33,997 nucleotides of DNA, taken from contig CAJWCT010000007.1 of NCBI GenBank assembly GCA_913031385.1, positions 1-33,997 of the forward strand. The letters are read 5' to 3'. Made by a program: the position numbers and the translations under genes. The notes beneath the pieces were generated by a model, which was given only the letters and a program-made list of their open reading frames with translations, had not been told where the DNA came from and searched no databases. This DNA is from an uncultured Flavobacteriales bacterium (GTDB lineage Bacteria; Bacteroidota; Bacteroidia; Flavobacteriales; Flavobacteriaceae). Of the stretch, positions 6,831-15,688 are shown in pieces. Each line of letters starts with the position of its first letter. Within the stretch, counting starts at the first letter, position 1.

Positions 6831-7955
6831 TTGAATTTTTATTGTTGTTCCTTTACCAATTGTTGAAGAAACTACCTGTATTGATCCTTTATGATAATCT
6901 TCAATTATTCTTTTTGATAATGACAGCCCTAGACCCCAGCCTCTTTTTTTAGATGTATATCCTGGATCAAATATTTTTTTATATAGTCTTTTTTCAATTC
7001 CACTTCCTGTGTCAATTATAAGAACATCTACTAATAAGTTTGCCTCATTTATTTCTATAGTAATATCACCTGATCCCTTCATTGAATCAATACTGTTTTT
7101 TAACAAATTTTCAATTGTCCAGCTGTAAAGCTGTGAATTTAGTAGGGTAATGATTTTTTCTTTCGGTTTTATCAATTTAAAATTTACTGAATTTGAAGAT
7201 CTAGTTTTCATATACTCAATTGTAGATTCTGTTTCAGATATAATATCTTTTCTCTCAAGAGAGGGAACAGAACCAATTTTACTGAATCTGTCAGCAATAG
7301 TATTAAGTCTTTTAATATCTTTTTGAATTTCATCTATATAGTTATTATCGACATTTTTATTTTTTAGAATTTCAATCCATCCCATAATTGAAGATAATGG
7401 TGTAGCAATTTGATGAGCAGTTTCTTTAGCCATGCCTGACCATAATTTATTTAGTGTAGCTGTTTTTGAGCTTTTATAAAAGAAATAAACAACTGATCCA
7501 AAAAGGAAAACTATTAGAAGAAGTGCTAGTGGATAATATTTTAATTTATTTATAACAGTTGAATTTCCATAATATAATACGGATAATAATTCATCATTAT
7601 ACTTAATTTCTATTGGTTTATTTTCTTGAGAAAATCTTTTAATTAGTTTAGAGACTGCAGTTGTATCCGTAATATTAAAATTTTCTATATTATTATGTTC
7701 AATGCTTCCATCATTATTTACTTTAATCATTGGTGTGGAAGTATTATTTCTTATAATATCTAATGTCAGGGGTGATATTTTTTCTTGATCGGAGTTAATT
7801 AGTTCAATTTGTGCTTTAGACCAAATTTCCATTTTAATCCTTTCTTCATTTTTAAAATTTTGAAAGAAAACATAAGTATTCCAAAGAATTGATGAAATTA
7901 TAAGGAATGAGCCTAAAATAATAGACCATCTAATAATATTTGTATTACTGTTCAT
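6810..7955 (-). CDS. Orphan sensor histidine kinase
   Basis: 381 residues. Two membrane segments (about 10-30 and 140-160) flank a periplasmic sensor region of about 110 residues with no family I recognise. The cytoplasmic part has an H-box, ETAHQIATPLSS (phosphoacceptor H181). The ATPase domain has an N-box (NLLKNSIDSM), G1 (DTGSGI), an F-box-like FDPGYTSKK, G2 (GWGLGLSLSK) and G3 (GKGTTIKI). The F-box and GWGLGLSL are characteristic of NtrB/DctB-like kinases. No response regulator gene adjoins it; the nearest is at 25551 beside its own kinase. It is convergent with the HIT gene, overlapping 21 bases. Confidence 0.93.
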   Translation of the reverse strand: MNSNTNIIRWSIILGSFLIISSILWNTYVFFQNFKNEERIKMEIWSKAQIELINSDQEKISPLTLDIIRNNTSTPMIKVNNDGSIEHNNIENFNITDTTAVSKLIKRFSQENKPIEIKYNDELLSVLYYGNSTVINKLKYYPLALLLIVFLFGSVVYFFYKSSKTATLNKLWSGMAKETAHQIATPLSSIMGWIEILKNKNVDNNYIDEIQKDIKRLNTIADRFSKIGSVPSLERKDIISETESTIEYMKTRSSNSVNFKLIKPKEKIITLLNSQLYSWTIENLLKNSIDSMKGSGDITIEINEANLLVDVLIIDTGSGIEKRLYKKIFDPGYTSKKRGWGLGLSLSKRIIEDYHKGSIQVVSSTIGKGTTIKIQLKRTIG

Positions 7956-8029
7956 AATTTCTTTTAGAATAAGAGTACTAAATATAGTGAGATTAAATCA
8001 AAATAAACCATTCATTAATTTGCAAATAA

Positions 8030-8061
8030 TTGCCAATCTTTATTTTAGATTGTTAAATTTG
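8030..8061 (+). promoter_or_regulatory. Candidate promoter of the DUF3127 gene
   Basis: TTG at 8030-8032 and TAAATTTG at 8054-8061, with a 21-base spacer (19 is optimal). It lies about 33 bases upstream of the ATG at 8094, in the intergenic space between divergent genes. Confidence 0.4.
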
Positions 8062-8093
8062 TCAGTTCATATATTAATCAGAAATTAAAACAG

Positions 8094-8468
8094 ATGGAAG
8101 TTCAGGGTAAAATCAAATTAGTAGGCAATGTTCAAGAAATAACAGATAGTTTTAGAAAAAGGGAGTTAATAATTGTAACTCAAGAACAATATCCACAAAC
8201 ATTGTGTGTTGAGTTTGTTCAGGATAAAACAGATTTGTTAAATGATTTTCAGGAAGGGCAAGAAGTAAAAATAGGAATTAACTTAAGAGGTAGAGAATGG
8301 AAAAATCCAGAAGGAATAATTAAATACTTCACTTCACTTCAGGGATGGAGAATTGAGCTTTTACAGGATCAAAATTTAGAGGATGAACAACCCGGATTAG
8401 ATTCACTAACCCCGTTTGAACCAGCTGATGATATTAATAAAGAGGATTTAGATGATCTCCCTTTTTAG
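8094..8468 (+). CDS. DUF3127 domain protein (putative OB-fold, Bacteroidota-specific)
   Basis: 124 residues. Residues 1-95 match the DUF3127 pattern: MEVQGKIKLVGNVQEITDSF, then FRKRELIIVTQEQYPQTLCVEFVQDK, then REWKNPEGIIKYFTSLQGWRIE. The alternation of strands and the length suggest a small OB-like beta-barrel, similar to single-strand DNA-binding folds. The C-terminus is acidic and ends DDLPF, reminiscent of the protein-interaction tail of SSB. That resemblance is my observation and no function is established. It stands alone upstream of two polyphosphate kinases, 66 bases away. Confidence 0.85.
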   Translation: MEVQGKIKLVGNVQEITDSFRKRELIIVTQEQYPQTLCVEFVQDKTDLLNDFQEGQEVKIGINLRGREWKNPEGIIKYFTSLQGWRIELLQDQNLEDEQPGLDSLTPFEPADDINKEDLDDLPF

Positions 8469-8534
8469 CAGTTGTTAAATTCTATTTACTAGTTTAATAA
8501 TAACGTTTTTTTAGATTTAATTTTTTAAGCATAA

Positions 8535-9347
8535 ATGATGTTAAAAGAAAAGGATTTTATTTTTTTTGATGATAAAGAAAAATTTTTAAAAATTTTAAAA
8601 AGTAAGCTTCCTAGCAAAAAATATAAAAAGACAATTGACAGACTTAATTATAATAAGGAATTATTATTTCTGCAATCCAGACTTGTAGATCTTCAGAACT
8701 ACATCAAGAGTGAGAAGATGAGGGTATGTATTATATTTGAGGGAAGAGATGCTGCAGGTAAGGGAGGGGCAATCAAACGTTTTACACAACACCTTAATCC
8801 AAGAAATTCTAGAATTGTTGCGCTTCCTGAACCAACTATAGAAGAAAAAGGCCAATGGTATTTTAGACGATATATGAGAGCGATGCCTAACCCTGGTGAA
8901 ATAGTATTTTTTGATAGAAGTTGGTATAATAGAGCTGTAGTTGAGCCAGTTATGGGTTTTTGCACAAATCGAGAATACAGCACTTTTATGTCTCAGGTAA
9001 ATGAATTTGAAAACATGTTAATTGATGATGGAGTTCAAATAATTAAATTTTGGTTTTCAATAACAAAATATGAGCAGAAGAGACGTTTTAAAAAAAGAAT
9101 GACAAATCCACTGAAATCATGGAAATTTAGCAATGTAGATATGGAGAGCCAGAATAGATGGGAGATATACACAAAATACAAAAACCAAATGTTTAACAGA
9201 TCAGGTACAAATATTTCTCCTTGGATTAATATTAAAAGTAATAATAAATTAACAGCAAGGATAGAATCAATAAAATATGTTTTATCAAGATTCGAAATGT
9301 CTAAAAGTAATATTTTGCTAGATAAAAACATTATAAGTTCAATTTAA
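8535..9347 (+). CDS. ppk2: Polyphosphate kinase 2 (PPK2), copy 1
   Basis: 270 residues. Walker A EGRDAAGKGGAIKR has G70, G75 and K76; the lid region PRNSRIVALPEPT follows, then QWYFRRY and the Walker-B-like FFDRSWYNRAVVEPVMGF (D127, R128). This is a one-domain PPK2, which uses polyphosphate to phosphorylate nucleoside diphosphates (or the reverse); class I (ADP/GDP) is the closest match by motif and length. It is followed 13 bases later by a second PPK2 that aligns without gaps through the catalytic core. Start choice: ATG 8535, with a second ATG immediately after (8538). Confidence 0.94.
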   Translation: MMLKEKDFIFFDDKEKFLKILKSKLPSKKYKKTIDRLNYNKELLFLQSRLVDLQNYIKSEKMRVCIIFEGRDAAGKGGAIKRFTQHLNPRNSRIVALPEPTIEEKGQWYFRRYMRAMPNPGEIVFFDRSWYNRAVVEPVMGFCTNREYSTFMSQVNEFENMLIDDGVQIIKFWFSITKYEQKRRFKKRMTNPLKSWKFSNVDMESQNRWEIYTKYKNQMFNRSGTNISPWINIKSNNKLTARIESIKYVLSRFEMSKSNILLDKNIISSI

Positions 9348-9360
9348 AAATATTATAATA

Positions 9361-10167
9361 ATGAACGGCAGTCTTTCAGACAAGGAACTAAAATTATTGA
9401 ACTCCAACAAAGGATTAGTAAATTTATTAGACAGGCATAATACATCTATTGCTAAAACTATAAAATATGTAAAATATGAATCTGAATTAAAGAAGCTACA
9501 ATCGGAGATGATTAAACTTCAAAATTGGGTATATGATAATAAAATGAAAGTTGTTATCATATTTGAGGGAAGAGATGCTGCAGGTAAGGGAGGCGCAATA
9601 AGAAGGGCTGTAGAACATCTTAATCCAAGAAGACTAAAAGTAATAGCTCTCCCAAGACCAACAAAAACTCAAAGTTCTCAATGGTATTTCCAAAGATATG
9701 TAGAATGCCTACCTAAGGAAGGAAATATGGTGTTTTTTGATAGAAGTTGGTATAATAGAGCGGTTGTCGAACCAGTTAACAAATTTTGTACAGATAATGA
9801 ATACAACATTTTTATGTCTCAGGTAAATGAATTTGAAAAGATGTTAATTGATTCAGGATTTTATCTTTTAAAATTTTATTTTTCAATAAGTAAGGAAGTT
9901 CAGCTTAAAAGATTTAATGAAATAAAAAATAGCCCAATAAAGAGATGGAAATATACTAAAGTGGATAAAAAAGCTCAAAGACTATGGAAAGAATATTCTT
10001 ATTATAAGGATGTTATGTTTAAAAAAACAAACACTAAAATTTGTCCGTGGAATATTATTCAAGCTAACAAGAAAATATATGCCAGAATGAAGGCTGTTAG
10101 TATGATTTTAGAAACCATTCCCTATGATAAAAACTATAAAATAATGACAGAAAAGATAGATTTTTAG
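9361..10167 (+). CDS. ppk2: Polyphosphate kinase 2 (PPK2), copy 2
   Basis: 268 residues, same architecture as the preceding gene: Walker A EGRDAAGKGGAIRR at the same residue numbers (G70, K76), PRPTKTQSSQWYFQRY, FFDRSWYNRAVVEPVNKF (D127), QVNEFEKMLIDSG. Both frames keep a constant 826-base offset from the start codons through at least residue 160, so no gaps are needed. The N-terminal 60 residues and C-terminal 80 differ substantially between copies while the core is near-identical, including at the DNA level. Substrate preference may therefore differ (ADP versus GDP or NMP), but that cannot be read from the sequence. The 3' end overlaps truB by four bases. Confidence 0.94.
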   Translation: MNGSLSDKELKLLNSNKGLVNLLDRHNTSIAKTIKYVKYESELKKLQSEMIKLQNWVYDNKMKVVIIFEGRDAAGKGGAIRRAVEHLNPRRLKVIALPRPTKTQSSQWYFQRYVECLPKEGNMVFFDRSWYNRAVVEPVNKFCTDNEYNIFMSQVNEFEKMLIDSGFYLLKFYFSISKEVQLKRFNEIKNSPIKRWKYTKVDKKAQRLWKEYSYYKDVMFKKTNTKICPWNIIQANKKIYARMKAVSMILETIPYDKNYKIMTEKIDF

Positions 10168-10853
10168 TTTAAATATTTATCAATAAACTCATCAACTTTA
10201 GATGCGTTAATTATTTTAAAATCTCCTATTTCCGTTCTTTTTAAATTCGATAGATATGCTCCAGAGTTAAGATTTTTTCCAAAATCATTAGCAATAGATC
10301 GAATATATGTGCCTTTGCTACATGATATTTCAAAATCAATATTAGGCATATTTATTTTTACAATTTTAAAGTCAAATATTTCAATTTTTCTAGAGTTTAT
10401 TTCGATTTTTTCTCCTGCTCTTGCATACATATAAAGCCTTTTGCCATCTTTTTTTATTGCGGAATATATTGGTGGTTTTTGGCTGATAACTCCAATATAA
10501 TTATTGATATTTGATTTTATCAATTTTTCTGTAATATGACTAGTTGGATATGTGTTGTTAATATCCGTCTCACAATCATATGATGGAGTTGTTGCTCCTA
10601 AGGTAATTGTACCTAAATACCTTTTTCTTAATATGCTTAAGTTGTCAATATTTTTTGTCATTTTCCCTGTACATAATATTAGTAATCCTGTAGCTAATGG
10701 ATCAAGAGTCCCTGCATGTCCAACTTTAATTTTTTTTATTGAAAATTTCTTTTTAATTGCATTTCTAATTTTATTCACCACATCAAAGGATGACCATTTT
10801 TTTTCTTTATCGATCAGAATTAATTTTCCTGAAATGAAGTCTTCACCATTCAT
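10164..10853 (-). CDS. truB: tRNA pseudouridine-55 synthase TruB
   Basis: Catalytic motif GHAGTLDPLATGLLIL with nucleophile D51, plus the KPPIYSAIKKDGKRLYMYAR and KGTYIRSIANDFG segments of TruB. It isomerises U55 of the tRNA T-loop. I start at the ATG at 10853 because it overlaps the uppP stop as TAATG, giving 229 residues. An ATG at 10898 would add 15 residues and overlap uppP by 46 bases, which is less likely. It is the last gene of the minus-strand ftsX-DUF3098-uppP-truB operon, with stop-start overlap implying translational coupling. No long C-terminal PUA extension is present. Confidence 0.95.
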   Translation of the reverse strand: MNGEDFISGKLILIDKEKKWSSFDVVNKIRNAIKKKFSIKKIKVGHAGTLDPLATGLLILCTGKMTKNIDNLSILRKRYLGTITLGATTPSYDCETDINNTYPTSHITEKLIKSNINNYIGVISQKPPIYSAIKKDGKRLYMYARAGEKIEINSRKIEIFDFKIVKINMPNIDFEISCSKGTYIRSIANDFGKNLNSGAYLSNLKRTEIGDFKIINASKVDEFIDKYLN

Positions 10854-11644
10854 TAGAATGAAGTAATTATAATAGATATTAATCCAAGGATTATACAATA
10901 TGCACTAAATATATTTAGGCTGTTGTTTTTAACGATTTTCAACATCAATTTGCATGCAAAGAGACCTGTCATAAATGCACTGAGAAACCCAAATATATAC
11001 ACTATATAGTCTATATCATTGAAGCCTATGTTATCGCTAAATAAGTCTTTAATTATTTTTCCAAATATTAAAGGAATAACCATTAGAAAAGAAAATTTGG
11101 CAGACTGTTTTTTATTATTTCCTAGAAGTAATGATGTGCAAATTGTAGCTCCAGATCTGGAGATTCCTGGAATAATAGCAAATGCTTGAGCAAGTCCAAC
11201 TATAAATGAGTGAGAATAAGATATTTGGCGTCTTTTTTCTTTACTTATCTTAGTTAATAATAAAAGTATTCCTGTAATTATAAGCATTGATCCTACTAAA
11301 GTTATATTGCCAGTAAATAATATTTCAATTTCTTCTTCAAAAAACAAACCTATTAATACTGCTGGAATCATTGAAATAATTATTTTAAATAAATATTTGT
11401 GATTTCCATTAATAGAATTGGCAATAGAACCTTTTATCAGGTTAATTATATCTTCTTTAAAAACAATTATTGTACTTATGGCAGTTGCAAAATGTAATAT
11501 TATTGTAAATAGTAGATTTTCACTTGCTAATAAATCAGCATTTAATATTTCTCTTCCAATTTCTAGATGGCCACTTGATGATACTGGAAGAAATTCAGTT
11601 AATCCTTGAATAATACCTAAAATTATTGCATCTACTATATCCAT
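10853..11644 (-). CDS. uppP: Undecaprenyl-diphosphatase UppP/BacA
   Basis: 263 residues from the ATG at 11644 (MDIVDAIILGIIQGLTEFLPVSSSGHL). The two BacA signatures are present: QGLTEFLPVSSSGHL (about 13-27) and PGISRSGAT further on. About eight hydrophobic segments follow. The enzyme dephosphorylates undecaprenyl pyrophosphate to recycle the lipid carrier for peptidoglycan and O-antigen synthesis. An upstream ATG at 11677 would add an unrelated 11-residue head and overlap the preceding gene by 29 bases, so the shorter start is preferred. Its stop overlaps the truB start. Confidence 0.95.
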   Translation of the reverse strand: MDIVDAIILGIIQGLTEFLPVSSSGHLEIGREILNADLLASENLLFTIILHFATAISTIIVFKEDIINLIKGSIANSINGNHKYLFKIIISMIPAVLIGLFFEEEIEILFTGNITLVGSMLIITGILLLLTKISKEKRRQISYSHSFIVGLAQAFAIIPGISRSGATICTSLLLGNNKKQSAKFSFLMVIPLIFGKIIKDLFSDNIGFNDIDYIVYIFGFLSAFMTGLFACKLMLKIVKNNSLNIFSAYCIILGLISIIITSF

Positions 11645-11648
11645 TAAA

Positions 11649-11891
11649 TTATTTTTTAGAAGAAAATAAGATTGCATAAACTTGTATTCCCAGCCCTAAC
11701 AGAACTAGTAATGGAGCAATTCTTATTCTTCTAAAATTATATATTTCTTTATTAAAAATATTAGGGTCATTACTTTCTCCACCAGACATAATAATAAAGC
11801 CAACTAAAATCAAAATTAATCCAATAGAACTAATTAAATAATTCTTTTTTGTAAATAATAATTTCTTATTAGATGATTTTTTTTCTTTCAT
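11649..11891 (-). CDS. DUF3098 small membrane protein
   Basis: 80 residues with two hydrophobic segments (about 18-36, LISSIGLILILVGFIIMSGG, and 58-76, IAPLLVLLGLGIQVYAILF) joined by a short polar stretch containing FRRIRIAP, the DUF3098 pattern. It lies between ftsX and uppP, one base after the ftsX stop and four bases before uppP. That position, as far as I recall, is conserved in Flavobacteriia and suggests a role in the cell envelope or division. No biochemical function is known to me. Confidence 0.85.
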   Translation of the reverse strand: MKEKKSSNKKLLFTKKNYLISSIGLILILVGFIIMSGGESNDPNIFNKEIYNFRRIRIAPLLVLLGLGIQVYAILFSSKK

Positions 11892-11892
11892 A

Positions 11893-12777
11893 TTAGAAAT
11901 TAAATTTTTCAGTATTCAGATTCAATATATTTTGAGTTGCAAAAAAAGTACTTGCCCAGCTAATTATCACTCCTAGTATTAAGATAACAATAAATAACCC
12001 AAGTAATAAAAGTTCATTTATCATATCTAGCAGGGAGATACTATTATCAAGGTAAATAATTAGCGCTATAAGACCTAGGGAGGCAATAATTGAACTTATT
12101 ATGCTTAGTTTAATGTTTTTAATTATAAATGGATATCTAATAAAATGTTTTGTTGCTCCAACCATCTGCATTGTTTTTATTGTATGTCTATTTGAAAAGA
12201 TAGAAAGTCTTATAGAACTATTAATGATTAAAAAAGCTATAATTGTGAATATTAAGGAAGCTGGAAGTATCCAAAAAGCAATTTTATTAAGATTATTATT
12301 CATAATAGATATCAAATCCCTATCATAAATCACTTCATCTACAAATTTATTTTCTAATATTTTATTAGAAATACTGTCTAATATTTTATTATTTATATAG
12401 TCAGATTTTAAATTAATATCAATAGAATTAACCAGAGGATTATACCCTATATCATCTGTAAAATCTTCTCCATATTCCTCTTTCATAAATATTGCTGCTT
12501 CATCTTTTGAAATAAAATTTAGACTTTTTATGTAGGGAGACATTGTCAAACTATTTTTCAATTGATTTATTTCAACATTTTTTATGTCTTCTTTAAGATA
12601 TATTGATACAGTTAATTTTTCTTTAAACGAATTACTTGCAGATTTAATGCTTATTACTGAAAGCCCCAGAATGCCAAAGAGGAATAGAACTACTGATATA
12701 ATTATAATAACAGAAAAATATGATGTAAGTAATCTCTTTTTCTGAAATTCTTCAAATTGGTTATTCATGTTTGTCAA
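11893..12777 (-). CDS. ftsX: Cell division protein FtsX (ABC transporter permease-like)
   Basis: 294 residues. Four membrane segments in the FtsX arrangement: one at about 22-45, a periplasmic loop (about 50-165, with KLTVSIYLKEDI and the FISKDEAA motif), then three at about 170-190, 215-240 and 260-285. FtsX works with the ATPase FtsE to activate peptidoglycan hydrolases during division; ftsE is not in the window. The start may be ATG 12777 or the ATG three codons later (12768, MNNQFEEFQKKR). It is the first gene of the operon leading to uppP and truB, and divergent from leuS. Confidence 0.93.
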   Translation of the reverse strand: MTNMNNQFEEFQKKRLLTSYFSVIIIISVVLFLFGILGLSVISIKSASNSFKEKLTVSIYLKEDIKNVEINQLKNSLTMSPYIKSLNFISKDEAAIFMKEEYGEDFTDDIGYNPLVNSIDINLKSDYINNKILDSISNKILENKFVDEVIYDRDLISIMNNNLNKIAFWILPASLIFTIIAFLIINSSIRLSIFSNRHTIKTMQMVGATKHFIRYPFIIKNIKLSIISSIIASLGLIALIIYLDNSISLLDMINELLLLGLFIVILILGVIISWASTFFATQNILNLNTEKFNF

Positions 12778-12787
12778 TTAGTTTCAA

Positions 12788-12795
12788 CAAAAATA
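12788..12795 (-). promoter_or_regulatory. Weak candidate -7 element of the ftsX operon
   Basis: On the minus strand, 12795-12788 reads TATTTTTG (TAnnTTTG), with TTA instead of TTG 19 bases upstream. Transcription would start close to the ATG at 12777, giving a very short leader or favouring the ATG at 12768. Confidence 0.3.
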
Positions 12796-12821
12796 ATGAA
12801 CAAAATCAAATATTTAAAAAG

Positions 12822-12839
12822 ATTTTCTTATAAGAAAAT
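12822..12839. promoter_or_regulatory. 18-bp perfect palindrome between ftsX and leuS (possible operator)
   Basis: ATTTTCTTA joined directly to TAAGAAAAT is a perfect 18-bp inverted repeat with no spacer. It ends one base before the leuS -7 candidate (TAAATTTG, 12841-12848), so it fills the promoter spacer. It is too tightly closed to form a stable RNA hairpin and is unlikely to be transcribed from the leuS start. A dimeric DNA-binding protein there would block leuS and could influence ftsX. Confidence 0.45.
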
Positions 12840-12840
12840 G

Positions 12841-12848
12841 TAAATTTG
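12841..12848 (+). promoter_or_regulatory. Candidate -7 element of leuS
   Basis: TAAATTTG matches TAnnTTTG exactly, 24 bases before the leuS ATG. No TTG is found 19-21 bases upstream, where a palindrome lies instead. Confidence 0.45.
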
Positions 12849-12872
12849 TTTAATATCAGTAGGACAAAGTAA

Positions 12873-15686
12873 ATGAAGTATAACTTTAAATCAATAGAAA
12901 AAAAATGGCAAAAGTATTGGACAGAGAATAATACATATAAAACCAAAATTGATTTAGATAAAAAAAAATACTATATAATGGATATGTTCCCATATCCAAG
13001 TGGAGAAGGCCTTCATGTCGGCCATCCTTTAGGCTATATAGCTTCTGACATTTATTCTAGATTTAAAAAATTAAAGGGATTTAATGTATTACATCCTCAA
13101 GGTTATGATAGTTTTGGATTGCCAGCAGAACAATATGCAATTCAAACGGGCCAACATCCAAAAAAAACTACTGAAGAAAACATAAATACCTATAGAAATC
13201 AACTAGATAAGATGGGGTTTTCATTTGATTGGTCTAGAGAAATTAGAACTAGTAATCCGGACTATTATAGATGGACTCAATTTATTTTTATTGAACTATT
13301 CAAATCATGGTATGATAAGGATCAAGATAAGGCAAGACCAATCGATGATTTAATCAGTATTTTTAATAAGTCAGGGAATCAACAAATAAATCTTACAACT
13401 ACTAAGAATGCCTTAAAATTTTCTTCAGAACAGTGGAATGATTTTAATAAGGAAAAAAGGGAAAAAATACTACAAGACTACAGAATTGCATATTTAGCTA
13501 AATCGGAAGTTAATTGGTGCCCTGAATTAGGAACGGTATTGGCTAATGATGAAATTGTAAATGGTGTATCTGAAAGAGGAGGCTTTAAAATAGAAAAGAG
13601 ATTAATGTTGCAATGGAATATGAGAATTAGTGCTTATGCAGATAGACTATTAAATGATTTAGACAAAATAGATTGGTCATCTTCAATAAAAGAAACACAA
13701 AGAAATTGGATTGGGAAATCAATTGGTGTTTCCATGAAATTCAATATTATTGGTCATGATGATTCTATAGAAGTTTTTACCACTAGACCTGACACAATAT
13801 TTGGGGCTAGTTTTATGACGTTAGCACCTGAACATGAACTTACATTAAAGATTACTACTAATGAAAACAGAGCTGAAGTTCAAGAATATATAAGATTTGC
13901 ATCAAACAGAAGTGAGAAGGATCGTATTTCAGAAGTAAAAAAAATAACAGGAGTATTTACTGGTTCTTATGCAGAGCATCCTCTTACTAAAGAGAAAATC
14001 CCAATATGGATCGGAGATTATGTTTTAGTAACTTATGGAACGGGAGCAGTAATGTCTGTCCCATGTGGAGATCAGAGAGATTATGATTTTGCAAAATATT
14101 TTGATATTGATATTCCTAATATTTTTAAGGATAAAGACATATCAGACCAAGCTTTTGTTGATAAAGAAAATTTTGAATTACAAAATAGTTCATTCATAGA
14201 TGGTCTTTCTTTTGATGATGCTACAGACTCTATTATCTCTAGACTAGAGAAAGATGGAATTGGCATTAAAGAAATTAATTATAGATTGAGAGATGCAGTT
14301 TTTTCTAGGCAAAGGTACTGGGGCGAACCATTCCCTGTATATTATGTAAACGACATACCAAAAATTATAGAAAAAGCATATTTACCTATAAAACTTCCAG
14401 ATGTTGAAAAATATCTTCCAACAGAATCGGGAGATCCTCCTCTTGGAAGAGCAGAGTATTGGGCATGGGATGAAAAAGAGAAGAAAATAGTTCCTAAAAA
14501 TAAAATAGACAACAAATCAATTTTTCCAATGGAATTAAATACAATGCCAGGATGGGCTGGAAGTTCCTGGTATTTTTTAAGGTATATAGATCCTAAGAAT
14601 TCTAATCATATATGCAGTAAAAAAGCTTTAGATTACTGGTCAAATGTAGATTTATATATTGGAGGTAGCGAACATGCAACTGGGCACCTTCTTTATTCAA
14701 GATTTTGGACTAAATTTTTATATGACAGGGAAATTATTCCATTTGATGAACCATTTAAAAAATTAATAAATCAAGGCATGATTTTAGGTTCTAGTGCAAT
14801 TATATATAGACTTTCAGGGACTAATAAATATATCTCAAAGAATTTATTAAAAAATGAGGATGTTGAAGAAATTCATGTCGATGTCAATTTGATCAATTTT
14901 TCTGATGAATTAGATATAGAAGGGCTCAAGAAATGGCAACCAATTTTTGAGAAAGCTGAATTTATTTCTAAGAACAATGTATTTATGGTTGATAGAAAAA
15001 TAGAAAAGATGTCTAAGAGATGGTATAATGTTGTAAATCCAGATTTAATATGTGAGGACTATGGTGCTGACAGTTTAAGATTATTTGAAATGTTTTTAGG
15101 ACCTTTAGAACAATATAAACCATGGAATACATCAGGTATAGTTGGAACGCATAATTTTTTAAAAAAATTATGGAAACTATATGTAGATGAATCGGGAATT
15201 AAAGTAAAGAACATAAAACCTGAGTTACACAATTTAAAAACTCTTCATAAAACAATTAAGAAGATTGATAATGATATTGAGTCATATTCATTCAATACAG
15301 CTGTTTCAAATTTTATGATTGCAGTTAATGAATTGACTGACCAAAATTGTGTTAGTAGTGAAATACTATCACCGCTATTAATAATTTTATCTCCATATGT
15401 GCCACATATTACAGAAGAATTATGGAGTTTGCTTGGAAATAAAGAATCCATAACAAAGGAATCTTTCCCTGATTTTGAAAAGAAATATTTAAAAGAAGAA
15501 AGCAAAATTTATCCTATATCAATTAATGGAAAAGTTAGGCTTAAACTAAAATTATCTCTTGATCTTACTAATAAAGAAATAGAGAATATCATAATGGCTA
15601 ATGACAATGTTTTAAATAAGTTAGAAGGTGTTAAGCCAAAAAGAATTATTATTGTTCCAGGAAAAATAATCAACTTAGTTATTTAA
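12873..15686 (+). CDS. leuS: Leucyl-tRNA synthetase
   Basis: 937 residues, full length for bacterial LeuRS. Class I motifs: the HIGH-type PSGEGLHVGHPLGY near 43-56 and KMSKR near residue 710 (preceding WYNVVNPD). The CP1 editing domain is present, with TTRPDTIFGASFMTLAPEH and the later YGTGAVMSVPCGDQRDYDFA (editing-site Thr-rich and Asp-containing motifs). A WCP zinc-region motif (NWCPELGTVLANDE) follows an insertion of about 60 residues. The anticodon-binding and C-terminal domains are complete. The next small gene begins two bases after its stop. Divergent from ftsX, with a palindrome in the shared promoter region. Confidence 0.98.
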   Translation: MKYNFKSIEKKWQKYWTENNTYKTKIDLDKKKYYIMDMFPYPSGEGLHVGHPLGYIASDIYSRFKKLKGFNVLHPQGYDSFGLPAEQYAIQTGQHPKKTTEENINTYRNQLDKMGFSFDWSREIRTSNPDYYRWTQFIFIELFKSWYDKDQDKARPIDDLISIFNKSGNQQINLTTTKNALKFSSEQWNDFNKEKREKILQDYRIAYLAKSEVNWCPELGTVLANDEIVNGVSERGGFKIEKRLMLQWNMRISAYADRLLNDLDKIDWSSSIKETQRNWIGKSIGVSMKFNIIGHDDSIEVFTTRPDTIFGASFMTLAPEHELTLKITTNENRAEVQEYIRFASNRSEKDRISEVKKITGVFTGSYAEHPLTKEKIPIWIGDYVLVTYGTGAVMSVPCGDQRDYDFAKYFDIDIPNIFKDKDISDQAFVDKENFELQNSSFIDGLSFDDATDSIISRLEKDGIGIKEINYRLRDAVFSRQRYWGEPFPVYYVNDIPKIIEKAYLPIKLPDVEKYLPTESGDPPLGRAEYWAWDEKEKKIVPKNKIDNKSIFPMELNTMPGWAGSSWYFLRYIDPKNSNHICSKKALDYWSNVDLYIGGSEHATGHLLYSRFWTKFLYDREIIPFDEPFKKLINQGMILGSSAIIYRLSGTNKYISKNLLKNEDVEEIHVDVNLINFSDELDIEGLKKWQPIFEKAEFISKNNVFMVDRKIEKMSKRWYNVVNPDLICEDYGADSLRLFEMFLGPLEQYKPWNTSGIVGTHNFLKKLWKLYVDESGIKVKNIKPELHNLKTLHKTIKKIDNDIESYSFNTAVSNFMIAVNELTDQNCVSSEILSPLLIILSPYVPHITEELWSLLGNKESITKESFPDFEKKYLKEESKIYPISINGKVRLKLKLSLDLTNKEIENIIMANDNVLNKLEGVKPKRIIIVPGKIINLVI

Positions 15687-15688
15687 TT

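Noticed and set aside
8664-9331. Three minus-strand open frames within the first PPK2 gene
   Set aside because: They lie opposite a well-conserved enzyme, have no recognisable motifs, and are explained by codon bias of AT-rich DNA.
10552-10866. 104-codon plus-strand frame over truB
   Set aside because: Fully antisense to truB and without any protein family signal.
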